DNA from: Methylobacterium variabile
Lineage (GTDB): Bacteria > Pseudomonadota > Alphaproteobacteria > Rhizobiales > Beijerinckiaceae
Length of the DNA: 47,361 nucleotides
Reading direction: 5' to 3'
NCBI RefSeq assembly: GCF_001043975.1
Contig: NZ_LABY01000162.1
Span: forward strand, 1 to 47,361
Shown: piece after piece, positions 17,216 through 25,745 of the stretch
How positions within the stretch are numbered: position 1 is the first letter of the stretch
How the letters are laid out: each line of letters starts with the position of its first letter
Made by a program: the position numbers and the translations under genes
The notes under the pieces: model-generated
Told to the model about the DNA's origin: nothing
The model's input: the letters and a program-made list of their open reading frames with translations, nothing else
Databases searched by the model: none

Positions 17216-17593
17216 GACGGTTGCGGGCGGAGCCGCCGTCTGTTCCCGTGTCGCCATCGTGTTGGGACGGTTCGACGCCGGCGCGAACGTCACTGCCGCG
17301 CCTCCTCCTGCGCCCTACGCCATGGGTGAACCTGCCGGTCGGCGTTCTTTGCCGGATGGGCGGTGTGACCATCTGCTACCCCCGCCGTCGCTCCTGATTG
17401 CAGGTGGCTGACGCGCTGCGCCGCGTCTCGCGTGGCGCCGCTGCGGCCCCGCCAGTCTCGCGGCTTGACCAGATGCGCGACTCTTGTTGGGGAGGAGCGC
17501 TTCCAGCCTGGATCGGGTCGGCTCCGGTTCAGTGCTGACCCTGCCTTCCCTGCGTGCTACCCTGCGGCAATCAGGGTGATCCTTGGGGTAGTC

Positions 17594-18064
17594 ATGGCCG
17601 TCAACCCGCTCGAGCCGTTCACCTGCCCCGAGGCTCCCGCCGAGGCTCTTCCGGCATCTTCCTGGTCGACTTTGAAGGCGATCTTCGATGGCACCACCTC
17701 GCTTCGGTTCGAAGTCGGGGAGCCGGCCAATCTGCGCCTCACCTTGACCTTCAGTGGCCTCCCCCTTTCGGCGACCGGCGTCGAGGACGTCGCCGACCTG
17801 ATCGAGGGTTTCCAGCTTGACGGGGAAGCTTCCGTGTTCTGCGACCGCATTGGGTTCTCGCTGGTCCAGATCGGCGATGTCGTCTTCTATCGCGACGCGG
17901 ATACCGAGGTCTCCCTCCCGCGCGGGGCCTACGACCGGCTGGCCTTACTGGTCACCGATCTGATCCAGGATCAACGCGTGCACGGCGCCTTCGAGGAGGC
18001 CTATCGGCGGCTTGCCAGGGAGACCCGGGCGGCCGCCTGGCACCCGAGCCACGTCGAGGGATAG
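17594..18064 (+). CDS. Hypothetical protein (156 aa)
   Basis: The start is ATG 17594 (MAVNPLEPFTCPEAPAEALP); the frame is open further upstream to 17432, but that part lies in the duplicated leader region. It is a mixed alpha/beta protein with alternating hydrophobic strands (LRFEVGEPANLRLTLTFSGL, RIGFSLVQIGDVVFYRDADT) and a basic helical C-terminus. I do not recognise the family. It is one of the few rightward genes in this region, has its own upstream region containing CTACCCTGCGGCA (also seen before the 31383 gene, as TACCCTGCGGCA), and is followed by a strong hairpin. Confidence 0.6.
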   Translation: MAVNPLEPFTCPEAPAEALPASSWSTLKAIFDGTTSLRFEVGEPANLRLTLTFSGLPLSATGVEDVADLIEGFQLDGEASVFCDRIGFSLVQIGDVVFYRDADTEVSLPRGAYDRLALLVTDLIQDQRVHGAFEEAYRRLARETRAAAWHPSHVEG

Positions 18065-18083
18065 CGGCCCGATCACGGGCCGC
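18064..18083. terminator. Hairpin between convergent genes
   Basis: A perfect stem GCGGCCCG-ATCA-CGGGCCGC follows the 17594 gene directly. A second hairpin CCGGCGC-TCAC-GCGCCGG (18097-18114) places the stop codon of the opposing DUF2493 gene in its loop. Confidence 0.6.
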
Positions 18084-18103
18084 TCGCTCCCGGGGTCCGG
18101 CGC

Positions 18104-19030
18104 TCACGCGCCGGCCTTCACGCCCCGCGCAACGGGGATGCCCTTCGCCATCGCCTTGTCGGCGAGGTTGTCGGAGATCCCGCCACCGGGGAAGTGCACC
18201 ACCCCGATCGGCGCCTGCTCCAGGATGGTGTCGTTGCGCCGGAACGGAGCCGCCTTGCTGTGGCGCTTCCACTCGGGCCGGAACACCACCTGCGCGACCT
18301 TGCGGTTCTCGGCCCACTTCGCCGCGATCAGCTCGGCGCCGTCGCCTCCACCGTGGAGCAGCACCATGTCGGGGTGCTTGGCCCGCACCTTGTCGAGGGT
18401 GTCCCAGATCACCGACACGTCCTGGAACTGCTTGCCGCCCGTGAAGGCGATCCGGGTGCCCGGGGGCAGGTGGATCTCGGTCTCGGCTCGGCGCCGGGCG
18501 CTGATGAAGTCGCGCGAGTCGATCATCGCCGCGGTCATCGTGGCGCGGTTGACCTGCGAGCCGGAGCGCGGGCGCCACAGCGACTTCGTGATCCGGGTGA
18601 ACCGGTGGGCGGCGGCGTCGCGGGCGTACTCGAAGGCGTTGCGGCGTTCGCAGAGCGTCTGCCCGAGGGCGATGAGCCGCTCCAGCTCGACCGACAGCAC
18701 TTCGCTGCCGTCCTGCTCGCGCTGGCTCTGGCGCTGCGCCTGCTCGTTCTCGTCGAGCTTGCGATTGATCTGCTCGACCCGGCGGTGGAAGACGTTCACG
18801 AAGCCCCAGAGCACGTCCTCGAGGTCGTCCTCCAGGCGGGTGTCGGCGAAGGCCTGCTCGAGGGAGGACATCGCGACGTTGAGGGCTCCGTCCATCTGGA
18901 AGGCGCCGGGCAGGGGCCGGGGATCGTCGTGCTCCTCGAACGGGCGGTAGCCGGTGACCGCGAGCTCCTCGAGCAGGCTCGGATCAGGCTGAAGGTCCTC
19001 GTCGAGGTCGTGGGTCAGGTGGTCGAGCAT
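18104..19030 (-). CDS. DUF2493 (SLOG/YpsA-related) family protein
   Basis: This encodes 308 residues. The N-terminal half is acidic and helical with a coiled-coil-like stretch (KLDENEQAQRQSQREQ). The C-terminal domain (about 195-300) has IAFTGGKQFQDVSVIWDTLD, VLLHGGGDGAELIAAKWAE and GGGISDNLADKAMAKGIPV, the Rossmann-like fold of the DUF2493/SLOG superfamily, which is thought to bind nucleotides or ligands. It is common on alphaproteobacterial plasmids; the substrate is unknown. The start ATG 19030 is chosen over the longer frame to 19213 because the upstream part overlaps leader element A. Confidence 0.78.
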   Translation of the reverse strand: MLDHLTHDLDEDLQPDPSLLEELAVTGYRPFEEHDDPRPLPGAFQMDGALNVAMSSLEQAFADTRLEDDLEDVLWGFVNVFHRRVEQINRKLDENEQAQRQSQREQDGSEVLSVELERLIALGQTLCERRNAFEYARDAAAHRFTRITKSLWRPRSGSQVNRATMTAAMIDSRDFISARRRAETEIHLPPGTRIAFTGGKQFQDVSVIWDTLDKVRAKHPDMVLLHGGGDGAELIAAKWAENRKVAQVVFRPEWKRHSKAAPFRRNDTILEQAPIGVVHFPGGGISDNLADKAMAKGIPVARGVKAGA

Positions 19031-19125
19031 CGCTTGGCTCCTCGAGGGTCCGGGGACCGCGTCCATCGCGGCCTTCATGGCGACCCAAGGCCGGGCTCGG
19101 GGGCCTGGCGCACCCGCGCGAGGAT

Positions 19126-19250
19126 CCGCATCGCACGTCTTGCGATGCGGCCGCGCGGGCCGGAGCGGAGCGGAGGACGGCTCTGCGACCGTCGATTTTG
19201 TTTCGCGATGCAAAGCCGCCCGACGGGCGGCGGCGGAAAATCGTCGGGCG
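19126..19250 (-). promoter_or_regulatory. Structured leader element A, copy 3
   Basis: The outer stem CGATTTT/AAAATCG (19237-19243 with 19193-19199) encloses GCCGCCC-GTC-GGGCGGC (19215-19231). The conserved GCCGTCCTCCGCT and CGCTCCGGCC are followed by a perfect 10-bp hairpin, CCGCATCGCA with TGCGATGCGG (19126-19150). The stems differ in sequence from copies 1, 2 and 4 but are intact. It lies about 95 nt upstream of the DUF2493 start. Confidence 0.7.
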
Positions 19251-19365
19251 TGAAGCCGTTGCGCCCAAGGTCCCCCGACCCGGCATCCCGTCGCCCTCTC
19301 AAGAAGGCCGTGGAGGCGGGCTCTCTCGCGGCCCCTGCGTGCCAGCGGGCCTCTCCACCCACTCC

Positions 19366-20433
19366 TCAGGCGGCAGCCGCCTCCCCGCCCTCATCGAACA
19401 GGAGATGCGCCACGGCATCGTTCGGGTCGAGCTGCGGGGCCAGGTGCAGGGCGAGATCGCGCGGGCCGAGGTGGCACAGGTCGCGATTGAAGTCGTCCTC
19501 CCGCGGAACGAGGTCACTGACCAGGATGCCTTGAGCCTCGGCGCGCTGGCGCAAGGTCCAGGCTCCCCGCTCCCCGGCCTCGTCGGCGTCGCGGGCGATG
19601 TAGAGCTGGCGCAGGCCCCCCGGCAGGATCAGGGCGCCGAGGTGCCCGGCCGAGAGCGCGGCGACGTGGGGGATGCTCGGCATCAGGCGGTGGACCGACA
19701 GCACCGACTCGACGCCCTCGCCGGCCACCATCACATCCGACACGGTGCCGGGAAAGCGCACGCCGTGGCCCAGCAGGTTGCCGAGCACGCGGCGGGGTTT
19801 CGGAAGTTCGGCCTTGCCACGCCCGTCCGGCGCGAGCCAGGTCCGGCCTACCGCCGTGACCGACCCATCGAGATCGGTGACGGTAGCGAGCAGGGCCGGG
19901 TGCCAGGTATCCGGACCCGGATGCTTGCGGGACGGCCGATAGAGGCAGCGCGGGTGGAAGCGCAGGGCGGCGAAGCTCGCGGCGTGCTCGATCCCGCGTG
20001 AGCGCAGGTAGGCCTCCGCCGGGGTGCCCGCGAGCGGCCGCCCGTAGCGCAGCATCCGCCGGGCCGACTCCGTGGTGTCACGCGCTGGTGGGAGCGCCTC
20101 GCGACGCTCCGGCGCGGGCGGTTCGGGCAGGCTGAGGAAGGCCCATGCCTCGGCCAGCGCGTCGCGCCAGTCCTCGCCGCGCTGAAGCCGGATCACGTCG
20201 AGGAGGTCGCCGTGCTCGCCGGTGGCTGCATCCTGCCACTTGCCCCGCCGGCCCTTGCCGCTGGCCGGGCCGGTCAGGCGCACGTAGAGGGAGCCGCCCT
20301 CGGTGTTGTAGACGTCCCCGACGCACCAGTACCGACCGGAGCGGTAGCCGTTGGAGAGGTAGCGCCGACAGAACCACTCGACATTGTTGGCGAGTTGAGC
20401 CGCGATATCCGAGGCGGGGGGTAGTGTCGGCAT
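19366..20433 (-). CDS. TOPRIM-domain protein (DUF7146/primase-helicase-like)
   Basis: This encodes 355 residues. The N-terminal part has a zinc-ribbon-free primase-like layout with GGSLYVRLTGP, GKWQDAATGEHGDLLDVI and AEAYLRSRGI. The C-terminal TOPRIM fold has the acidic residues expected for metal binding in VMVAGEGVESVLS (about 235-247) and YIARDADEAGERGAW (about 274-288). Plasmid and phage proteins of this type are thought to prime DNA or process transferred strands. It lies 27 nt downstream of the large helicase-methylase gene on the same strand, so the two probably share a transcript. Confidence 0.82.
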   Translation of the reverse strand: MPTLPPASDIAAQLANNVEWFCRRYLSNGYRSGRYWCVGDVYNTEGGSLYVRLTGPASGKGRRGKWQDAATGEHGDLLDVIRLQRGEDWRDALAEAWAFLSLPEPPAPERREALPPARDTTESARRMLRYGRPLAGTPAEAYLRSRGIEHAASFAALRFHPRCLYRPSRKHPGPDTWHPALLATVTDLDGSVTAVGRTWLAPDGRGKAELPKPRRVLGNLLGHGVRFPGTVSDVMVAGEGVESVLSVHRLMPSIPHVAALSAGHLGALILPGGLRQLYIARDADEAGERGAWTLRQRAEAQGILVSDLVPREDDFNRDLCHLGPRDLALHLAPQLDPNDAVAHLLFDEGGEAAAA

Positions 20434-20460
20434 GATCGAACCTCCGTCGGGACACGGACA

Positions 20461-23400
20461 TTAAGCGTGAGCGGTGACGGCGACGCAACGCAGGAGCGCG
20501 TGGCGCTCCATCATCGCGGCCAGAATGGCCGCGCCGCGCTCGCCGACCGGGATGAACAGACGCGTACGAAACGAGATCACCTCGGAGAACAGCCCGATGG
20601 TCTTGAGCCCCGCCCGCGCACTCTCGCTCGCCCCGATCACTTCGATCCGATCCTCGCCCATCACCCTTGCTCTTTTCACCTGAAGACCGCCCGCGAGCTG
20701 CAGGCTGGTCCGCCCGCCGAGCACCGCGGCGTAGGCCTCGGCCGGCGCCAGGGCGGCGCCAGCTCCAAGGTTCAGCCGCTCGCGGGTGACGTGCAGGTCC
20801 TGGGCCTCGACCACGCGCCCGACGATGCGCTCTCCGGCGTCGGTCACGAGGCGGAAGACGCGCATGTCGATGCCCGGCAGCCGGTCCCAGATCGGCAGCA
20901 GCAGGCCGGTGACCACGTAGAGGGTGCGCTCGTCGAACTCGGGCAGGCTGGCGAGTTCAGCCGCCCACGCCGCCGCGAAGGCCTCCGGCGTCACATCCTC
21001 GAACGAGGAGCGGGCGTACTGGTCGCGGTCGAGAAGCTGGCGCTGGAGCGGGCGCACCAGGCGGACCCGGGCGACCACCGAGCCGTCCTCGCGCGTCTCG
21101 CTCGCCGCCTTGCCCATCAGCGCCGGCCGGCCGGAGCGCGCGTTCACGACGGGGCGGTAGCCGTCGGCGATCATGTCGAGCGCCGTGGCGAGGTCGAGCG
21201 GCCGGAGCCGGCGGCGCTCGGCGATGGTCAGGAGGTGCGTGTGCGCCCCGCTCGCCGGGTGGGTGTAGGCGACCTCGCGATCGGTGACCGTGAAGCTCTC
21301 GGCGGTCAGGACCTCGACGCCGACGTCGTAGACCCCGGCCGAGATCGCGCCCTCGATCACCAGGGCCAGCCGCTCCTCGAACGCCTCGAACAGGACGTTC
21401 TGGACCGCGATGCGCAGCGCCAGCACGCGGTTGAGGAAGCGGCCGATCGGCGGCAGCTCGTCGAGAACGGAGCCGTTCTCGGAGGTGAGCGCGAGCCCAG
21501 TCATCGCCTCGAACACCTTGAGCGGGCAGCCCTCGATCTCGCCCCGCACGATCGCCCAGTAGAGCTGGCGAAGTGCCGTCGCCGCGTACGGCCCTTCGAG
21601 ATTGTCCTCGGGCCGGAACAGGCCCTGGCCGCCGGTCTGACGCTGGCCGCGGGTGATGGCGCCGAGGGTGTCGAGGCGCCGGGCGATCGTGCTGAGAAAC
21701 CGCTTCTCGCCCTTCACGCTGGTGGTGACCGGGCGAAACCGAGGCGGCTGCGCCTGGTTGGTGCGGTTGGTGCGGCCGAGCCCCTGGACCGCCGCGTCGG
21801 CCTTCCAGCCAGCCTCGAGCAGGTAGTGGACGCGCAGGCGCTGGTTCTTGGCGCCCCGGTCGGCATGGTAGCTGCGCCCGGTGCCGCCGGCATCCGAGAA
21901 CACCAGGATCCGCTTCTCGTCGTCCTGGAACGCCTGCGTCTCCGAGAGGTTGGCGGTCGCCGGCCGGTTCTGGAGCGCCAGGCGATCAACGCCGTCCTTG
22001 CCCGCCTGGCGCACGATCCGGCGCGAGCGTCCCGTCACCTCGGCGACGACGTCCGTGCCGAAGTGGTGCAGGATCTGGTCGAGGGCCGATTGCACGGGCT
22101 CAAGCCCGCACAGGTGCTCGATCAGGCTGTCGCGGGTCTCGACAGCCTCGCGGCACAGGACGGGCTGGCCGTCGGCATCGATCACCGGCCGGGACAGGAT
22201 GTTGCCGCCGTCGTCGGTGTAGGGCTCGTAGAGCTGGGTCGGGAAGGCGTGCTTCAGGTAGTCGATGACGTACTCGCGCGGCGTGACATCGACGTTCAGG
22301 TCGCCCCATTCCTCCGAGGGGATCTCGGCCAGGCGCCGCTCCATCAGCGCCTCGCCGGTCGAGACGATCTGGACGACCGCCGCGTGGCCGGCCTCGATCC
22401 CCGCCTCGATCGCCGCGATCAGCGAAGGGCACTTCATCGCGGTGAGCAGGTGGTTGAAGAAGCGCTGCTTGCTCGACTCGAAGGCGGAGCGCGCCGCGGA
22501 CTTGGCCGCCCGGTTCAGCGTTCCGGATGTGCCGGTGACGCCCGAGGCTTTCAGCGCCGCGTCGAGGTTGGTGTGGATCACCTGGAAGGCGTCGGCGTAG
22601 GCGTCGTAGATCGCCGTCTGCTCCGCCGTCAGCGCGTGCTCGAGCATCTCGACCTCGACGCCGGCGTAGGACAGCGAGCGGGCGGTGTAGAGGCCGAGCG
22701 CCTTCAGATCGCGCGCCAGCACCTCCATCGCCGCGAGCCCGCCCTGGTCCATGGCGGTGACGAAGTCCGACCGGGTGGGGAACGGGAAGGCGCCGCCACC
22801 CCACAGGCCGAGGCGGTGGGCGTAGGCGAGCTTCTCGACCGTGACCGCGCCGGTGGCGCTGACGTATAGTACGCGGGCATCAGGCAGGCGGTACTGGAGT
22901 GCGAGGCCGGCGCGCCCCTGCTGCGAGGCCTCGACCACGCCGCGATCGCCTGAGCCGGCCGCGGCGTTGGCGAGCGCGTGGGCCTCGTCGAGAGCGATGA
23001 CGCCGTCGAAGTCCGGCCCGAGCCAGGCGAGGATCTGGTCGAGGCGCGAGCCCGAGCCGTTGCGACCGGTTCCGCGCAGGGTCGCGAAGGTGGTGAACAG
23101 GATGCCCTCGGACAGCGTCACCGGCTTGCCGGGGGCGTAACGCGACAGGGGCACGATCTGGAGCGGCTCCTGGCCGAGGTGGCGCCAGTCGCGCTGGGCG
23201 TCCTCCAGCAGGGCTTCGTTCTTCGAGATCCAGAGCGCCTTGCGGCGTCCCTGGCCCCAGTTGTCGAGGATGATCCCGGCGACCTGGCGCCCCTTGCCCG
23301 CGCCGGTGCCGTCGCCGAGAAAGAAGCCCTGGCGGAAGCGCACGGCGCCATCGGCACCCTTGGCCGCGGCCGAGAGGACCGTGCTGGTCTCATCCACCGT

Positions 23401-24813
23401 CCAGTAGCCCGGCAGGTGGCGGGCGTGGGCGGCGCCGGCGTAGATCACGGTCTCGAGCTGGCATTCCGAGAGGAGGCCGCCAGTGACGATAGCAGTCGGC
23501 AGGCGCGGGGTGTGGCTCGGCCTTGGCAGGCGGACCGAGGCCATCGCCGTCGACTGTACCAGCGGGGTCGGGTGGGGTTGCGCGCCCTCGATCCGCAGGG
23601 TCTCCAGGGCGTAGGCCTCGTACAGGGCGGCCTCGGCCGCGAGCGTGGCGGGCAGCTCCTCGATCACCGTGTAGGTGACCTCCGGGGCGGTCTCGCCAGC
23701 GGCAGCCGGGGCGGCGTCCGGCGCGCGGGAGCGCGGGGCCGGGGCGGGCCTACGGGCGAAGCCCGGGATCGCGCTGCGTCCAGCCGGCGCGGCCGGCTCC
23801 AGGCGGCCTGGGACATTGGCCTGGACCGCGGCCAGCAGCCCGGCCGGATCGTCCATCAGCCCGAGCGGGGCGACGTGCGCGCCCGTCTCGCCGGCGGGCA
23901 GCCGGTCGAACACGCTGAGGCGCACATCGACGGACGTACCGTGTTTCGCGTAGGCGCGGCCCGACAGCCCGGCCGAGAACACCAGCCGCCCGCCGCGCTC
24001 GCCAAGCGCCGCGAAGGCCTTCGCCGCGGCCGGGCGATCGGGTCGGAAGCTCTCGCCGGTGATGGCGACCAGGCGCCCGCCGCGGGCAAGCCGGGACAGG
24101 GCCGAGCGCAGGTGATCGCCCGTGGCGTCGCGATAGCGGCCCTCGACCTGGGCCGCCACGGAGAAGGGCGGGTTCATCAGGATCACGCTCGGGGTAACGC
24201 CCGGATCCAGCCTGTCGTGGATCTGGGCTGCGTCGAGCTGCGTGACCGAACCGGCCGGGTACAGCGCCGTCAGGAGCCCGGCCCGGGTCGCGGCCAGCTC
24301 GTTGAGATGGAGGCGCGCGCCGCCCAGCTCGGCGTGGATCGCGAGCAGCCCGGTGCCGGCTGACGGCTCCAGCAGCTCCTCGCCCGGCCGCAGGCCGCAG
24401 GCGAGGGCCGCGACGTAGCCGAGCGGCAGCGGCGTCGAGAACTGCTGGAGCGCCTCGCTCTCCTCGCTGCGCCGCGTATGGGTCGGCAGGAGAGCGGCGA
24501 CCCGGGCGAGCATCGCGAGCCGGGCGGCCGGGGTCGCGGCCTTGGCCCGGATCGCCGGCCAGAACCGGCGCAGGAACAGAACTTGAGCGACCTCGCCGGC
24601 CTCGTAGGCGTCCTTCCACAGCCAGAAGCCCTCGGCGTCGCTGCCGCCGCAGGCGGCTTCCATCGCCGCGCGCAAGGCGGCGGTCTCGATCGCGCGGCCT
24701 TTCGCGAGGGCATCCGCGAGGCGCGTGCCGGCCTCGACGATCGCGGCCGGGCTCGGGCTCGGCACGAGGGCGGTGCTAGCCTCCAAGTATTTGGCGCTGA
24801 TGGAGAAGTTCAT
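20461..24813 (-). CDS. Giant fused DNA methyltransferase and strawberry-notch-type helicase
   Basis: This encodes 1450 residues. An N-terminal methyltransferase (about 130-330) has LEPSAGTGLLAIHAELGG for SAM binding and the N6-adenine-type catalytic motif NPPF near residue 213. The helicase has GDGTGAGKGRQ (Walker A, about 500-510), IALDEAHALAN (about 602-612) and a C-terminal block FSDAGGTGRSYHADRGAKNQ followed by LGRTNRTNQAQPPR, as in strawberry-notch family proteins. Such fusions are widespread on large alphaproteobacterial plasmids and may modify or remodel incoming DNA; this role is inferred. ATG 24813 follows CAGGAGC. The gene is intact over its whole length. Confidence 0.85.
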   Translation of the reverse strand: MNFSISAKYLEASTALVPSPSPAAIVEAGTRLADALAKGRAIETAALRAAMEAACGGSDAEGFWLWKDAYEAGEVAQVLFLRRFWPAIRAKAATPAARLAMLARVAALLPTHTRRSEESEALQQFSTPLPLGYVAALACGLRPGEELLEPSAGTGLLAIHAELGGARLHLNELAATRAGLLTALYPAGSVTQLDAAQIHDRLDPGVTPSVILMNPPFSVAAQVEGRYRDATGDHLRSALSRLARGGRLVAITGESFRPDRPAAAKAFAALGERGGRLVFSAGLSGRAYAKHGTSVDVRLSVFDRLPAGETGAHVAPLGLMDDPAGLLAAVQANVPGRLEPAAPAGRSAIPGFARRPAPAPRSRAPDAAPAAAGETAPEVTYTVIEELPATLAAEAALYEAYALETLRIEGAQPHPTPLVQSTAMASVRLPRPSHTPRLPTAIVTGGLLSECQLETVIYAGAAHARHLPGYWTVDETSTVLSAAAKGADGAVRFRQGFFLGDGTGAGKGRQVAGIILDNWGQGRRKALWISKNEALLEDAQRDWRHLGQEPLQIVPLSRYAPGKPVTLSEGILFTTFATLRGTGRNGSGSRLDQILAWLGPDFDGVIALDEAHALANAAAGSGDRGVVEASQQGRAGLALQYRLPDARVLYVSATGAVTVEKLAYAHRLGLWGGGAFPFPTRSDFVTAMDQGGLAAMEVLARDLKALGLYTARSLSYAGVEVEMLEHALTAEQTAIYDAYADAFQVIHTNLDAALKASGVTGTSGTLNRAAKSAARSAFESSKQRFFNHLLTAMKCPSLIAAIEAGIEAGHAAVVQIVSTGEALMERRLAEIPSEEWGDLNVDVTPREYVIDYLKHAFPTQLYEPYTDDGGNILSRPVIDADGQPVLCREAVETRDSLIEHLCGLEPVQSALDQILHHFGTDVVAEVTGRSRRIVRQAGKDGVDRLALQNRPATANLSETQAFQDDEKRILVFSDAGGTGRSYHADRGAKNQRLRVHYLLEAGWKADAAVQGLGRTNRTNQAQPPRFRPVTTSVKGEKRFLSTIARRLDTLGAITRGQRQTGGQGLFRPEDNLEGPYAATALRQLYWAIVRGEIEGCPLKVFEAMTGLALTSENGSVLDELPPIGRFLNRVLALRIAVQNVLFEAFEERLALVIEGAISAGVYDVGVEVLTAESFTVTDREVAYTHPASGAHTHLLTIAERRRLRPLDLATALDMIADGYRPVVNARSGRPALMGKAASETREDGSVVARVRLVRPLQRQLLDRDQYARSSFEDVTPEAFAAAWAAELASLPEFDERTLYVVTGLLLPIWDRLPGIDMRVFRLVTDAGERIVGRVVEAQDLHVTRERLNLGAGAALAPAEAYAAVLGGRTSLQLAGGLQVKRARVMGEDRIEVIGASESARAGLKTIGLFSEVISFRTRLFIPVGERGAAILAAMMERHALLRCVAVTAHA

Positions 24814-25055
24814 GGTCGCGGCTCCTGGTCGATCAGGCCGGGCCGCGGGTCTCTCTTCCCCTCGCGCCGGCTTAATCCCCCGGAGGGCTCCTCTTCCTCT
24901 CAGATCACGGAATTTTTATACCGTCCCGAAGTATTGAGGACACACTGCCGGTCCTTCCACACCGTGGATTCCCTTACAAACCATTAAGACCATTGACCGA
25001 TTGCCAAGTCATGGGCTTGCATGAAACAGTCAGACACAGCGGAGGGATTCGTCGG

Positions 25056-25676
25056 TTGAACCGGCCGCACAGAACAAACCACGACACGATCGTCGAATGC
25101 ACGGCCCGGATCGTGATGGCGTACGTTGCCGGCAACAGGATACCGCCGGATCGTGTCGCCCCGCTGATCGAGTCGGTGTTCGAGGTGGTCAAGTCTCCGC
25201 GCGACTTCGAGGTCGACACGGCCGTCCCCGAGGCCCCGGCTCTCACCTACGTCGCGTCGGACCATCCCCGCCCGCAGGCTCCGGCACGCCTTCTCACGCG
25301 CAGGGAGATCGAGGACTCGGTCCAGGAAACCTACCTCGTCTGCTTCGAGGACAATAAGCACTACCGGATGCTGGCCCGGCACCTGCGGCTGTTCGGCCTG
25401 ACGCCGGATGCCTACCGTGAGAAGTGGGGTCTGCCCGACGACTACCCGATGATGCCGGCGGCCGACCACAAGCATCGGTCCGAGCTCGCCCGGCAACGCA
25501 ACCTCTGGCAATACGATCGCAGCGCGGCCAAGCCGCGCAAGAAGTACGTCATGAAGGCCAAGAAGCAGCCGCAAGGCGTCGAGGACCTGTCCAAGCCGAA
25601 GGCCTACAGCATGGATCTCACCCGAGGCAGGTGGAGCCTGAAGGGGGAGATCGCGCAGGCAGCGACCCCGGGCTGA
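25056..25676 (+). CDS. MucR/Ros family zinc-finger transcription regulator
   Basis: This encodes about 206 residues from TTG 25056, chosen because GGAGGG lies 9 nt upstream; ATG 25011 or 25020 are alternatives. The N-terminal block DTIVECTARIVMAYVAGNRI and the zinc-finger region VCFEDNKHYRMLARHLRLFG are followed by LTPDAYREKWGLPDDYPM, the near-invariant MucR/Ros signature. The second cysteine of the Ros finger is replaced by Asp, as in many MucR-like proteins. These regulators bind AT-rich DNA and silence acquired genes and exopolysaccharide or virulence genes. The protein has an extra basic C-terminal tail (KPRKKYVMKAKKQP) of about 60 residues. Confidence 0.85.
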   Translation: MNRPHRTNHDTIVECTARIVMAYVAGNRIPPDRVAPLIESVFEVVKSPRDFEVDTAVPEAPALTYVASDHPRPQAPARLLTRREIEDSVQETYLVCFEDNKHYRMLARHLRLFGLTPDAYREKWGLPDDYPMMPAADHKHRSELARQRNLWQYDRSAAKPRKKYVMKAKKQPQGVEDLSKPKAYSMDLTRGRWSLKGEIAQAATPG

Positions 25677-25707
25677 CGCCCGGGACCGGTGCCGATCAGG
25701 ACTGCGA

Positions 25708-25728
25708 CGGGCCCGAGCGCTCGGCCCG
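25708..25728. terminator. Hairpin between convergent mucR-like and parB-like genes
   Basis: CGGGCCCGAGC (25708-25718) pairs with GCTCGGCCCG (25719-25728) apart from a one-base bulge. It separates two converging genes. Confidence 0.5.
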
Positions 25729-25745
25729 CACCCACCCTGGGCTTC

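Larger units (their letters stand above)
16293..17520 (-). repeat. Two-copy segmental duplication: 57-codon gene, leader and upstream DNA
   Basis: The DNA upstream of the 16292 gene and that upstream of the 17044 gene align over several hundred bases. Shared blocks include GGCTGGGTT, GGCCGGAGCGCAGCGGAGGA, GACGGTTGCGGGCGGAG, TTGCCGGATGGG and TTGACCAGAT/CTGACCAGAT with GGGGAGGAGCGC. Copy 1 covers about 16119-16770 and copy 2 about 16871-17510. Part of the gene-free DNA at 16466-16870 and 17216-17593 is this repeat; nothing else coding was seen there. Confidence 0.75.

Noticed and set aside
16293..17593. Numerous overlapping frames of 60-280 codons on both strands
   Set aside because: They lie within the duplicated structured leaders, are GC-rich chance frames and do not agree between the two copies.
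20467..22869. 800-codon open frame on the plus strand opposite the methylase-helicase
   Set aside because: Antisense shadow with low-complexity Arg/Gly/Val/Leu content and no start context.
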